From Mesaphorura yosii (lineage: Eukaryota; Arthropoda; Collembola; Poduromorpha; Tullbergiidae): a stretch of DNA of 64,000 nt. Where the stretch lies: contig WIXG01000110.1 in assembly GCA_009869945.1 (NCBI GenBank), positions 62,001 through 126,000 on the forward strand, in the 5' to 3' direction. A program made the position numbers and the translations under genes. Of the stretch, positions 1 through 10,839 are shown piece after piece (within the stretch, counting starts at the first letter, position 1; each line of letters opens with the position of its first letter). Below the pieces are notes generated by a model. It was not told the origin of the DNA, searched no databases, and saw only the letters and a list, made by a program, of their open reading frames with translations.

Positions 1-1364
1 TTTATCTGAAATATTATGGAAATATCCTCTGAACAAGAAATGATTATCGTGCCATTTGTAAAGTAATGTAATGCTAGCAAGTTAAGTTAGTGAAATATTA
101 ATTGCTTGGAAATGTGCTCGTCACATTCAGCATGAATTCACTTTATGCCATATAAATTCACGAGACCTTCAGTGCCAAAATGTGCATTTTAACCACATAT
201 CTTGGCGGCATTATTCTTATAACAAATTTGGTTAACAGTTGTCTGGTAGTTTTTACTATTGGTCATTAAAGTAGCTAGTCACCAACAACCTAAATATTCG
301 GTTTGGCTTACCTTTAACTCGTGTTAAGCGGTATTATAACACGTATGGCTTTCGGCAAGGATTGTCAGAAATTGCAACTTGAAGAACAAGAACCCGGTGA
401 ACGTTGTAAATACAATGCAGATAAATGTGTGAATTCAATGTAGAAGTTACCAATTTTGAGCCAATAGTAGTAAAGTCGAGATCGAGAGTACGTCAAGACG
501 TTGTAACGCTTGCAGGCACGAATTACCAAAAAGTATGCAAGTATTTACAGGGTGAAATCGCTTTCTTATATCATTTGTTAAATGAAACACGGATTTTTGC
601 CAGAGAGGTTGTTCGCTCAACCTGCTTTAATTATTTATTACTACGTTTCATGTATTTATGGAGCTTTAGGGTGTCTCACACCAAAGAACTCAAAGTATGA
701 ATTTGTATTGTTTCAGGTTAAGCAGTATTAAGTTTAGTTTTAGTATTGTAGGCGGAATTACGGATGCCTACGGTTTTTATTAATGTAACATTCCGTGTGA
801 CGACATTGCTACTTTAAAAATGCTTTAACTTATAATTCAAGCCCAATTTAATATATAAACTTAATTTATTGAAATTGGCTATTGATAAATTATATCACGG
901 ACGATGAGTTATGCCTTTGAGACACGAATAAATTAATTGTGTGAGACAATAGTTATCTGTATTCTTGCAGCCCTCACACCCTCAGGATCATGAGGAGGAG
1001 AAATTATGACACTAAAAAGGAATCGAACAAACACAAATCAGCGAAACAAACGTAAACAAAATACAAATCTCAAATCTGAACTCAATCACAGACACAAAGA
1101 AAGGTGATAATATCCGTCCTAATTAATGGTGTGCTCACGATGCTCACGATAAGCAAAAAACTAACTCAAGTGATGCTAAAAGCTAGCGCTCTTCTTATTT
1201 CCTAGTCGCTATCAAGTATCCACGACAGTTTTAAAAGCATACGACTAGCGCTATCGAAAATCTAACTAAACCGTATCGTATCCCTTTAAAATATATGAGC
1301 CTCACGGCAACTTTAGCTGCAGGTGAGAGCTTTGCAGCTTCAAGTTCCAGCCCTTTATCGTCAT
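1..1364. other. No gene recognised, left edge
   Basis: AT-rich sequence on both strands with only short open frames and no spliced family match. It lies 3' of the TMEM256 gene, so part of it is expected to be that gene's 3' flank. A 91-codon open frame on plus near 425-700 has no recognisable domain and is not called. Confidence 0.5.
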
Positions 1365-2264
1365 TTACCAGATCAAGGACAACCAAGCTAGAATGAGTGT
1401 AGTTCCTCCGAATGGAGCAATCTTTTTAATTCGCGGGTCCCCTGTCATCCCATGATAATAACAGCTGCCACAAAATACAAGTGTTCCAGTTGCCATCAAA
1501 AGACCAGTCTAACACAAGATATAAATGTTATTGCAAGCGGTCAGATTAGTCGTGTTAAATAGTGACAGTTCCATCAATTACCAGTAATGGTTGTCGCCCG
1601 ATGGCTGACGCAACTAGACCAAACGTGCCAATGAAATGATACATGTTTGCCGTACGAAAACTGTGCTTCTGTTCTTCAGGAATATGTTCATTGATCATGA
1701 TAACTGTAATGAGTTAATAATTGCAGTCATTCAGTAAGTGAACGTGATTCGACCCGATGCATGCTCAAACTCTGGCTTCTTACCATGAGCTCCGTAAGCT
1801 CCCAGGCCAACGGCGAGAGCACCTGACAATTGTAATCTGTTATACACACCTCACCGCGCAATAATTTCTTAATACCAAATTACCAGATATTCCCGCAAGT
1901 CGTATCATTGATCTACCACTCGTGGACAAAGAGCTGAAGATTGGATTTCCTGTGCAGCACGCCTTGTTGACTTTCTTCGGTGATAACAATGCTGCGCTGG
2001 TTTTGCCATTCCCATTACCCTTTGACTTTCCATTACCATTTCCGCCAGGCTTGTCCTTGCAACCTGGAATCATGGACATTGTAATATCCAGCACACCCCG
2101 AAAGACGTTGCTTCCTTGTACAAGAATGTCCTAAAACAATAACAATTAGCGATTAGTGTGTCTCCTCGACCGTCAATTCTTTCAAATTGCGAGGTAAAAT
2201 TGTGAACCATTTGAAAGCTCGTGACGAGTGTATTCTATCACAAACTTACTTGAAACGACTCCAT
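1365..2264 (-). CDS. TMEM256: TMEM256 / DUF423 family small membrane protein
   Basis: Five coding exons on minus: 2264-2250, 2130-1884, 1822-1784, 1703-1582, 1508-1365 (188 residues; all phases agree). The DUF423 core begins near residue 85 with ISGALAVGLGAYGAHV. It continues with a region ending in FRTANMYHFIGTFGLVASA, then GLLMATGTLVFCGSCYYHG and a C-terminal hydrophobic helix before TAA; these track human TMEM256 block by block. The protein should have about four membrane helices; its function is unknown in the family. The first 85 residues are much longer than in the human protein and carry a Gly/Asn/Lys-rich stretch (residues about 35-50). The first coding exon supplies only MESFQ. It faces the Rubicon gene head to head, so the two may share a promoter region. 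Confidence 0.85.
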
Positions 2265-3462
2265 CCGTGGCCCGAACAACGTTGACGGCTCGAACTTTGT
2301 GTGTGATCACTTTCACTATCAAATTAAATCACAAACTGAACTCTGGTCTTGTGTAAATTATTGTTAATTTATTTCTTCAATAAATAAACACTTTCTCGTT
2401 AATAATTTGCAAAAATCGTATCAGCTGAAATGAATAGCCACGATACATTTGAAATTGAAATGTTTATACTGCATTGAACCATGCTATCCCTTTTATGCTG
2501 CATTCGGCTGTCACCACAAAGAATAAAAGTGAAGTTACAAGCAAGATGCGATGCGCAATTCGAAAACAAAATCCTAGGTCTGGGTTTTGACAGTATGACA
2601 ATGATAGGATAGGAGAAAGCTAGAACCCAGCATGCATTGATGTTATATCTCATAACGAACCTGCGTTCATACGCAAAACGCACAGTCGCATTTCTATGAA
2701 TTCTTTGTTGCGTTTGTGTCGAACTTACCGACAAATAATATTTCGCAAACTATAATTGGCTTGCTTGAAATGATTTGCTGATTATCTAAGAATATGCAAA
2801 TGGCAAGTTTCGGATTCCAATTCAAGCATATGGTCATTTGTTCTAGAAGCTCCACCGTACATGTACATCATAATTGCAATTTCCCCTCATAGGCAATCAG
2901 CACAATATTGAGGAAAAGCTGTAGTTCTATTGAACAGCATTGTTAGCTTAATTGGCTTAATAGTTCTATTGCGGTGTAGGATTGTGTAACGGAGCACAGT
3001 CGTAACTGCACTTCGTGCACGTGCAGCTTTTATGCCTATTTCATAAAGTAAATACTGATATGAGTATCAGAATGCCAACACTTATTTCACGGTGTTGGTC
3101 AACATTAGCAGCAGTTAACTCACAAAGTATGTGTCACCTTCATATTTATATTTCTTCGACTTATTGGAGTCCATGCGTATCTCAGAAGTCTGACAATTCA
3201 TTTCCTTGTAGTTTCATGGTTTTGCAGCTGCGATGAATCACAGAAGGAAACGAGGTTCTTTTGAATAAATATATTGAAAGGTCAAGTAAGTGAAGTTGTT
3301 AGTCATGAAATAATAAATTATGACCCAGAATCTCAGAATTGTCTAATAATTTTGTCTTCAGCAGCGATAATCTAATTTTTGATTGATTCTTTGAACGATT
3401 ATTAGTGTTGCTTCAAGACAGGAAAATGGACAGTTGTTTTATCCAGCTGGTGTAAACAAACC
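2265..3462. promoter_or_regulatory. Divergent intergenic region between TMEM256 and Rubicon genes
   Basis: About 1.2 kb lies between the TMEM256 start codon (minus) and the first probable untranslated exon of the Rubicon gene (plus). Only short unrelated open frames are seen. By position it should hold both promoters; no TATA box or other core motif is clear. Confidence 0.35.
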
Positions 3463-3870
3463 ATGGGTAAGTCAGTATTCTTGTTCGCTGTTCCTGTTTT
3501 AAAAACAACGAATCAGATAATCAAATCCGGAGAAGTTAGGCGGAAGGGGCCAGTCTATGTAATCAGAATTGAAGATTCAGCTGTAGCTAATTATTGATTC
3601 AGCTGATTATTAGTTCTATTAGTTAGCCAATATTAGTGGATAGTGGTTGATTTGTTTTGACATGAATGTTCTTATGATTTTTTTATATTTTATTTTCCCG
3701 TACAGTATGGATGACCTTTGAGCGGGAGCATCATGAGTTAATTAAATGCAGCGAAAGTGATCTTTTGTTTGAAGCAGATGGTCAAGAATAAATCAAGACA
3801 AGAGGACGTCAAAGTATCAGAGAGCGAATAAATGGAAACAAATCGATATCAATGGCAAATGCTGCCGTAA
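3463..3870 (+). promoter_or_regulatory. Two upstream ORFs in the Rubicon leader
   Basis: A probable 5' untranslated exon ends at 3466 with donor gtaagt and joins an exon starting at 3706 after a pyrimidine-rich acceptor. The join makes an uORF: ATG at 3463-3465, continuing at 3706 and ending with TAA at 3789-3791 (29 codons). A second short frame, ATG at 3832 to TAA at 3870, overlaps the proposed main ATG (3852) out of frame. The main ATG has T at -3, a weak context. Together these features suggest translational dampening of Rubicon; this is inference and depends on the leader being spliced as proposed. Confidence 0.4.
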
Positions 3871-6800
3871 ACAGAAGACTTGAATCGCCGGAGTTACTCT
3901 TGAAGAATTTAAAGGAAACGGTCGCATTCCTCTTAGATATTTCTGTGTTCAATCACACAGTATTCTTCTCATGGAGTGGGCTTCAGTTACTGCATACTCG
4001 CGTGAAGGCTATTCTCAGTCATGGCACTCGAGTTAATCACTACTTGGTAATTACTTGCAAACATTTTTGTCCAAACTGCTCGGAATTTGGTGGTCAACAA
4101 GTGTTTACTTCTTTGTAGATATTTTCACAACCGTCATTTGCTACTTTTGATACGTGGCTTCAAAATTCGTAAGATATACACAGCATCCACACATCCGAAT
4201 CTATGAACATATTGTAATAAGCTGACTGACATACTCGCGATACATAGATTGCAGGACCACAGCCTTCGGCAGTGCCTGGAGAGTGACCCGGTTCGGCTGA
4301 AAGAATTTTACCATGAATGGGCCTTCATGCAAAATGACATTTTGTACAGCGCATTAAACAAATGTCTTTATGCGTTAGCCACCAGAGACTTCGACGTTTT
4401 AGTACGCATTCGTGTGCCTTCTCCTAAGTTGACGGTTAGTTCCAGCTCCGACATTTTACGGGCTTCTGAATGCATGGATAATACGATAAGGATTCCCATT
4501 AATATAGGATGCAAATCAAGCTGAATACCACAAAGCAGGCACGCTGCCGCCAAGTGGCATACCTGTGATAATGGAATCTCGTAAAGCAATCTCACCGAGG
4601 AACTCAACAAATTCAGTACTAAAGGGCAATCCCGATGAACGCAGCATTATAAGACCAATTGGGGCTCAAGAAATTAGTATTGTAGTTACTAACGAAGTGA
4701 AGAGAGAAGAAAAAGATGATACAATTTCAAGCTCAAGCTCAGTCCCAGAATTCTCCTACCATGGTTCTCCAATATCCTCAAGTCATTTTGACAAATTTGA
4801 TGCTCAGTGCTCCAACATAGAAAACAAGAGTAGTATTCCACCAGTCATTGGTACTTTAAGTGCTTCCAACCCCGGTGACAAAATTCTTCGAACCAAATCG
4901 TTTCTTGAATCTGGGTTCAAAGTGCAGCCCACTGCGTTGGGTTCATTTCCACTGCCTCAAAAGGGCCAGAGTGTAGCTTCCTTTCTAATTTCATTGTCGG
5001 ACGCATCGATGCCTGAATTGGACAGAGAAAACGCGCACTTCAATGTTTCTGAGGCCCTAATTTCTGCCTTTGAGAGTGTCAAGGTGAAGCAGTGGAACGA
5101 AGAGAACAGACGTCGGCAACAAGAGGACCGAATTCGGAGAATGTTTGGCGAAGTCGCGTCCAGCTCATCGAGTTTGTCGACTAGCAGGAGGCGTATTCCA
5201 CGCGTTGCCAGCAAACAGCTGCCCTGTTATTCTGAGACTGAATCTGAGTAAGTTTTCATGCAAGTCGTGTATAGTTCATCAAGAGACAGGACCTTTGCAA
5301 TAATAGCTTTGTACTTTTCAGACTTGATTGCTCCAACTACAAGCCCCGGCGTCCTCCTGCCCAACTGATTAAAAAGAAACCGCGAAAAGCACAAAAACTG
5401 GATTCAGAAGGTCAAACGGAGAGTTTCCTTTCAACCGGTATGAATTACATTTTCAGTTTTAAAGAATCCTGTGAGAAAGTAGCATTTGCTCTACGTCTTT
5501 GCAGATGCGAGTCCATCGTTAACATCTTCATCTGAAGATATGGCTTCTTCGTCCTTCTCCGCCGAAGGAATTGCTTTCAATTTACTTCGTAGTGCCAAAG
5601 TGAGGGAAAATCATTTAGCAGATGCTAGTGAGCTTATGTGGCTAGTCACTGAACAAGACGCTCCGCAAGCGTTGCTTCCAATGCCGAAAGCCTGGAACAG
5701 TACGAGCGAAAGTGATACTGATAGCTTAGACAAGAGCATGAGGCTGCGGGGCACATCCGACTGGGCACCTCCGAGGCCACAGATTATTTTCACAGAGCAT
5801 CCACCACCAAAGTAAGTGCAAATGAGTCACCTGACTTGGAAGCTCAATGCTCAACGCATCTTGTGTTCAATTACAATTACAATATGAATACGCCTCCCAT
5901 AGCCTGCAGAGCCTTCTCCGGAAGTCGAAAAATCTACGGTGTGCTGGTTGCGGAATGAGAGTGGAACCTAAATACGCAAGCACCTTTCGTTATTGTCACT
6001 ATTTGGGGAGATATTTCTGCACTGGTTGCCATTCATTGAAAAAAGCCAGACTTCCACAAAGAATTTTGAATAAATGGGACTTCAGCCCGTAAGTTTTTTT
6101 GCAGATGTGATCATTAGAATTTCGTAAGCGTAAGTGACAAGTGATAAGTAACTTTAATGTGTGTGTCATGATTTCAGGTATTACGTGTCGAATTTTAGTT
6201 ATCAGTTGCTGGAAAGTTTACAGTCAGACCCGGTGTACAATGTCATGGCTATTAATCCAAACCTGTACAATCAGAGGAGAATGCAGCATTTCAAGACTCT
6301 TCGCTTGCAGTTAAATTATTTGGGCGAATACTTACACAATTGCAAGGGTGCTGTAGGGTAAGGATACCTTCTAGAACAAATATGATCTGAGCAATCACAA
6401 AGGACATGGCTCACATTGTCCTGAACACATGTACCAGGTTGTATGAGGACTTCAGTAAGCTGCCACAGTATTACACGGCTGATGTCGACTTGTATTCCTT
6501 GGAGGATTTGCTCAATCTACGGTTTGGTGTTGGTTTACCATTGAAAGTGAAGCTACTAGTGACAGACGGGGTCAGCCATGTTCTCAAATGTCAAGTGAGG
6601 CCAATTACACTAAAGATGTCAATGAAACTATTTGCCGTAGTTGCCGCATAACAAACTATTCTCTTGTGTTTTATTTCCAACAGTTGTGCCGACAGCTTGG
6701 ATTTCACTGTGAATTTTGCAAGAAGAACGACATACTGTTTCCCTTTCAAATTTCACGTGTCAGTCGTTGCAAGAGTTGTTCGACTTGCTTTCATTTAAAA

Positions 6801-6905
6801 TGTTTCAAACCAGGAGTTTCTGAGTGTCCAAAATGCCTTCGGCTAAACAGGCGTAAAAGTACCCAGAACCTTGCCGAGAATATTTCCGGTGCTGTTTTAG
6901 TTTAA
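3852..6905 (+). CDS. RUBCN: Rubicon-family autophagy regulator (RUN domain + Rubicon homology zinc domain)
   Basis: Ten coding exons on plus: 3852-4046, 4119-4168, 4248-4434, 4508-5247, 5322-5437, 5505-5811, 5903-6088, 6178-6357, 6438-6594, 6684-6905 (779 residues; phases agree throughout). Residues about 10-135 form the RUN domain (LLKNLKETVAFLL, then VRLKEFYHEWAFMQND). A Ser-rich low-complexity middle follows, and includes a segment ending ALISAFESVKVKQW as in vertebrate Rubicon. From about residue 545 to the end lies the Rubicon homology domain: CAGCGMRVEP, RYCHYLGRYFCTGCH, YYVSNFSYQLLESL, HCEFCKKNDILFPFQ, CKSCSTCFHLKCF and CPKC, so the zinc-binding Cys/His set looks complete. The family binds Rab7 and the UVRAG-Vps34 PI3-kinase complex on late endosomes and restrains autophagosome maturation. 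It is shorter than human Rubicon (972 residues), mainly in the disordered middle. It converges tail to tail with PDE11. Confidence 0.93.
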
Positions 6906-7140
6906 TTTCAGGAAAGTCAGGTCGCACAAATTCGAACAGCAAAGTATTCTAAAGTTAGCATGTTGAAGTCGTCATTTAGCATGAAACTTGAAAAGACTAA
7001 TGAATTCTATTGCCTTATAACCTCAGCATCGAATGGACAGTGAAAGAGTGATTTAGAACGTTACGCAAATATTTCGCATTGAATCAGTTACTTTTTGACA
7101 ACATTTAATAAACAGATGTAAGGTACACTGAATGATCCCA
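6906..7140. terminator. Short convergent 3' region shared by Rubicon and PDE11
   Basis: Only 235 bases separate the two stop codons. An AATAAA signal on plus lies at 7107-7112, about 200 bases past the Rubicon stop and only about 30 bases before the end of the PDE11 coding region, so the two mRNAs probably overlap at their 3' ends. Confidence 0.5.
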
Positions 7141-10100
7141 TTATTTTTCACCAGCCGCCGATTTCTTTTTTTCTTGCTCCTCCACCAGCACCCTCCAGCG
7201 AGCCAAATTTTCTTTGCACCCGTCCAGTAGTGGTAACGTCTCGGGGATTAATTTGTGGAGCGCGTCGTAGCAGGGTATGCAGATTCCACTTAAAAACCCG
7301 ACCTGATATTTTCAAACTAATTAGCAAACTCAGCTCTATACGATCAGGGTACATACTTTAAACCATTCAAACGACGATTCAAAGGAAAAGAAGAAGCCGC
7401 AAATAAAAAAAATTAACTCGAGATTTGTTTGAGAAAATTGAGAATAATGCAAATAATAACAAATGAATAATGAAGTGAGGGCGTACATTTACCTGACTGG
7501 CAGGCTGCTCATCCACTTTCGTTCTGGAAGAATGAATTAGAAAAGGAATAGATTAATATCACAATTTTACATCACTTGACGACTTGGTGCTCGGTACAAT
7601 ACCTGTCCATCATTGGAATCGGTGTTCGCCCGGCCTTCTTCTCCAAATCTCCCTGTTCATAAAACTCTTGGAAAATCACCTGAACTGTCTCAGACTGAAC
7701 ATCCCAACGTTTTGCTGCAACAGTCAACACCTTTTGTTAGCGCCTAGCAAGTGTGACAATGGAGACTGGAAAAACCGAAAAAAGTCTTACCGGAAGCACA
7801 AAGGTCTGACGCTGTCATCCCAATAGCTTGTGCTAGCAACCTGCAAGTGTGATTCTTAAGTTTATCAACTGCGTACTACACGTAGCACTTGTTGCCGATG
7901 GCTCACCGATGCTCTGGTGTTCCCCACGTGAATGAATCCTTCTCAAGCAGCACTTGTAGTTTTGCTTTGTTTGAAAAGAATAATGCCAAATCTGTGGCCA
8001 AAATGCAGTGTTTGATGTTTCCAAGAACTTGCTTGTACTCTTCCGAACTTAATTTCCCGAAAATATTGTGCCCCTCCTTCAGAAACAGAGTTTAAGATGA
8101 AAATAATACATTATGACAAAATGCAGAAGGAAGGAGAATGGAAAAACAAACGAACCTGCTGCAATATCGTGACAGTCTGATTAAAATGGTGATGTTCTAA
8201 AGTACTTGTCGAACTACAAAAACACAGGATATTAGAACGGAGAATCCCAAGCATAATTACTTAACGTACTAGATAGAGGCAAGGGGTGATGCAGTTTCCA
8301 GCATAAACTTATTGTTCCTTCCCCGGTGGTCTAAGTCGTGACAGAGGCATCCAATGAACAAAGCCAGACACTGCAACAGATCAAGCAGATAAGACATTTA
8401 AGTTCATCAGTCGTTAGTACATGTAATGTCTTAATTTACGAACCTCAAGAGGACGAAAAACTGAACTCTTCTTAAGAATGCAGTACATGCAATGCGCTAC
8501 TGTGAATCCGTGTGACCTGTTCAATAATTCGAGTAACATTTCATACATTGATGTAAACTGCACCTGTCTGTCATCATCTTCGTCTTTAGATATTTAAAAC
8601 ATATGTCTGTCCCGAAACAATACTTACCAGTTATGATACGGAACGAGACCTGAAATATTCAGAATGAATGTACCTGACATCGTGGCGCGTGCTAAATATT
8701 TAGTGTGACGTACGGTAGTTTTTCTTCACAGTTAACACGAACTTGTACAGACAGTCCAGATCAAATCTGTTCAGGCCAAACAGATCCACAAACATAAATA
8801 CTGACATGTGAACCTTCTCCATATTCTCAACTGCCATCGAGTTGAATAGAAAGCTGCAATATGAAGCAGATGTTGAATGTCAGCAATAAAGTTTAAATTA
8901 GAAGCACTGAAGTGCTGAAATCTGAGGTGCGTACTCATCAATTCCAACGATTGATTCCGGAATACTGACATGTCTGGCTTTATCGAATTCTTCCTCAGTG
9001 CATGTGTTATGGTAGCTTAGTACTTCTAGTGCAACCTTGTACTTTTGTTCAGATCTCCTGATTTTATCGTAGAGTTTTGCATGATGCAACGCTATAAATC
9101 AATTTGAATAATGGTCAGCAAGTCAGCATAAGCTTTTCGAGCAACATGTCAAACCAGCCAAAATTACCTAGTCCACAATACACGGCAAATGTCTCAAATG
9201 CGTCTTCGTCTTCCTTTGTGAAACTTCCATGTTTCTTGTTTACCATTTGCACCACTCCAATCACCGTTCCTCGGATAAATACTGGCATGCACAAGATACT
9301 TTTGGTAACGTACCCTGTAAATCGCAATTATCTTGATTAATTTTTAGTCGCGCAATGATTTTGTACTTATGAAACGAAATAATTAGTGAACCTGTCATGT
9401 TATCAACATTGCGATTGAAACGATCATCTTTGTACGCATCGGGGATATTTAGAACTCCACCTGTCGCTGCAACTTGCCCAGCGATTCCAGTTCCAATCGG
9501 AAATCTGCGCAGATTGCAAATTGCAGCGTGTAATCAACTCTGCAATGCTTCGAACGTATGTGTATGTAGAATACGAAACCGAATATTCTCATACCGAATT
9601 TCCTTTGCCGGTCCGTCAAGGGAGTGTTCGCTACTTTTAAGATCTTGTCCACCGCCCATGTCGAAAAGCCTTGCATAAAGCTCTTTTGTCTTACTGTCCA
9701 GAAGAAACAGTGACGCTCGATCAGCATCCACCAACTTCTGGGCGAAATTCATGACTTTCTTTATCACGGTGTCCATGCTCACCATATCCTGAAATATGGA
9801 CCTGTAAAAATCCACATTAGCCACCATTTTGTTCTGTATAGAACGCAGCGCTGCATAAACTTGCCTTACGACGCCCAAGAGAAAATCGTTCAATTTCTTA
9901 TGCTTGTTCATTGTCGCGTTTAAGTCTGCGTAGTGCAGGGCAATTCCTCCCCACACAAGGTAACTGTTCACAATTTCTTCATCTTCCATATAAAATGGTG
10001 TTTTGGGATCTTGTCTATGTAACTCAATGACTCCTGAGAGTTCCGCGTCGGCCTTAATTATCGGATGACAAAGGACGTAGCAGGACTCTTCCAGATTTGC

Positions 10101-10839
10101 CTGGTTGTCTCCTACATTTTTTACAAAAGGAATGCCATGAGCATATGTGGAATGCAGAATTGAGAATTCCAGTTCCTACCTAATCCTCCAGGGAAATTCG
10201 ATTCAGCGTCCTTTCTTGACATTCTCTGCGGCTCGCGTCTTCTTGCAACATAAGTGGCCATTGTCACTTTCGGGTCATCAATAGGAAAAGATTCAAACTC
10301 CATTACGCTAGGAAGTAGAAAGTTCATCAAGCTATTATTGCAAGACAAACGCAACTTGAACAGAAAGCGAGAAAGTACTTTTTCAGAGGAGAAAATCTGC
10401 GCAGTGTGTTGGTTTCAGTGTCTAGAAGATAGAGGACAAAGCTGGACGCGCTGACTGCGGATGAAATGCATAACGCCAGTTCCCACAGCACATTTCCTTC
10501 CGGGGGATTCCTCCGAACTTGCACCGCCAAATGTTTCAGAATTGAACATTTCTCTGACCCATTGCCAAACTTCCACTTGCTTAGACTCAGTTTTCTGGAA
10601 GACACCATGTGATGTCGGTCAATCAGCCATTGATTAAGAATCTCCATGTCCACATTCTTTTGCACAAAGTTGGTTAGAAAGTCGGGATTGTTCTTCAAAT
10701 ACTGCTCGACTTGCGCTGAGAAAGTACGAAACGCGACTGAATTCTCAATGAACGAATTTGAATGAATGCTGCTGACATCTGCCTTCTTACCAGCATCCAG
10801 GACCTTCTCATCTGTTGAACTCGTCGTAGAACCTGCCAT
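7141..10839 (-). CDS. PDE11: PDE11-type cyclic nucleotide phosphodiesterase (two GAF domains + PDEase)
   Basis: Seventeen coding exons on minus: 10839-10379, 10307-10180, 10111-9865, 9801-9595, 9504-9392, 9314-9168, 9091-8935, 8853-8714, 8649-8628, 8516-8444, 8370-8270, 8213-8156, 8076-7907, 7840-7791, 7714-7603, 7523-7493, 7302-7141 (792 residues). GAF-A lies around residues 115-270 and GAF-B around 290-445. The catalytic domain covers about 480-770: YHNWSH keeps the acid and first metal-ligand His, CHDLDHRG keeps the second His/Asp pair, ILATDLALF and the Asp of TASDL are present, and the purine-clamp Gln precedes VGF. GAF-B has an intact NKFDE-type motif ([12 protein letters not shown]); GAF-A has HRQ in place of Asn-Lys, as I recall in arthropod PDE11. 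The segments [21 protein letters not shown] and [18 protein letters not shown] identify PDE11 rather than PDE5/6. It hydrolyses cAMP and cGMP. Start chosen at the first in-frame ATG in the exon. Confidence 0.94.
9802..9864 (-). other. Probable GC-AG intron in PDE11 (63 bases, in frame if retained)
   Basis: On minus the sequence reads GTAAG, then gcaagt, and ends tttttacag before GTCC. Removing these 63 bases gives [13 protein letters not shown], which fits the conserved PDE11 linker exactly. Keeping them adds 21 codons with no stop, giving an insert that no PDE11 I know has. The donor AG/gcaagt is the classic GC-AG donor. A GT at the preceding gtaagg would break the frame. Confidence 0.7.

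Noticed and set aside
425-700. 91-codon open frame near the left edge
   Set aside because: No domain, weak context and no adjoining exons.
2399-2734. 111-codon open frame on minus in the TMEM256/Rubicon spacer
   Set aside because: No homology and no good start context; lies in the expected promoter region.
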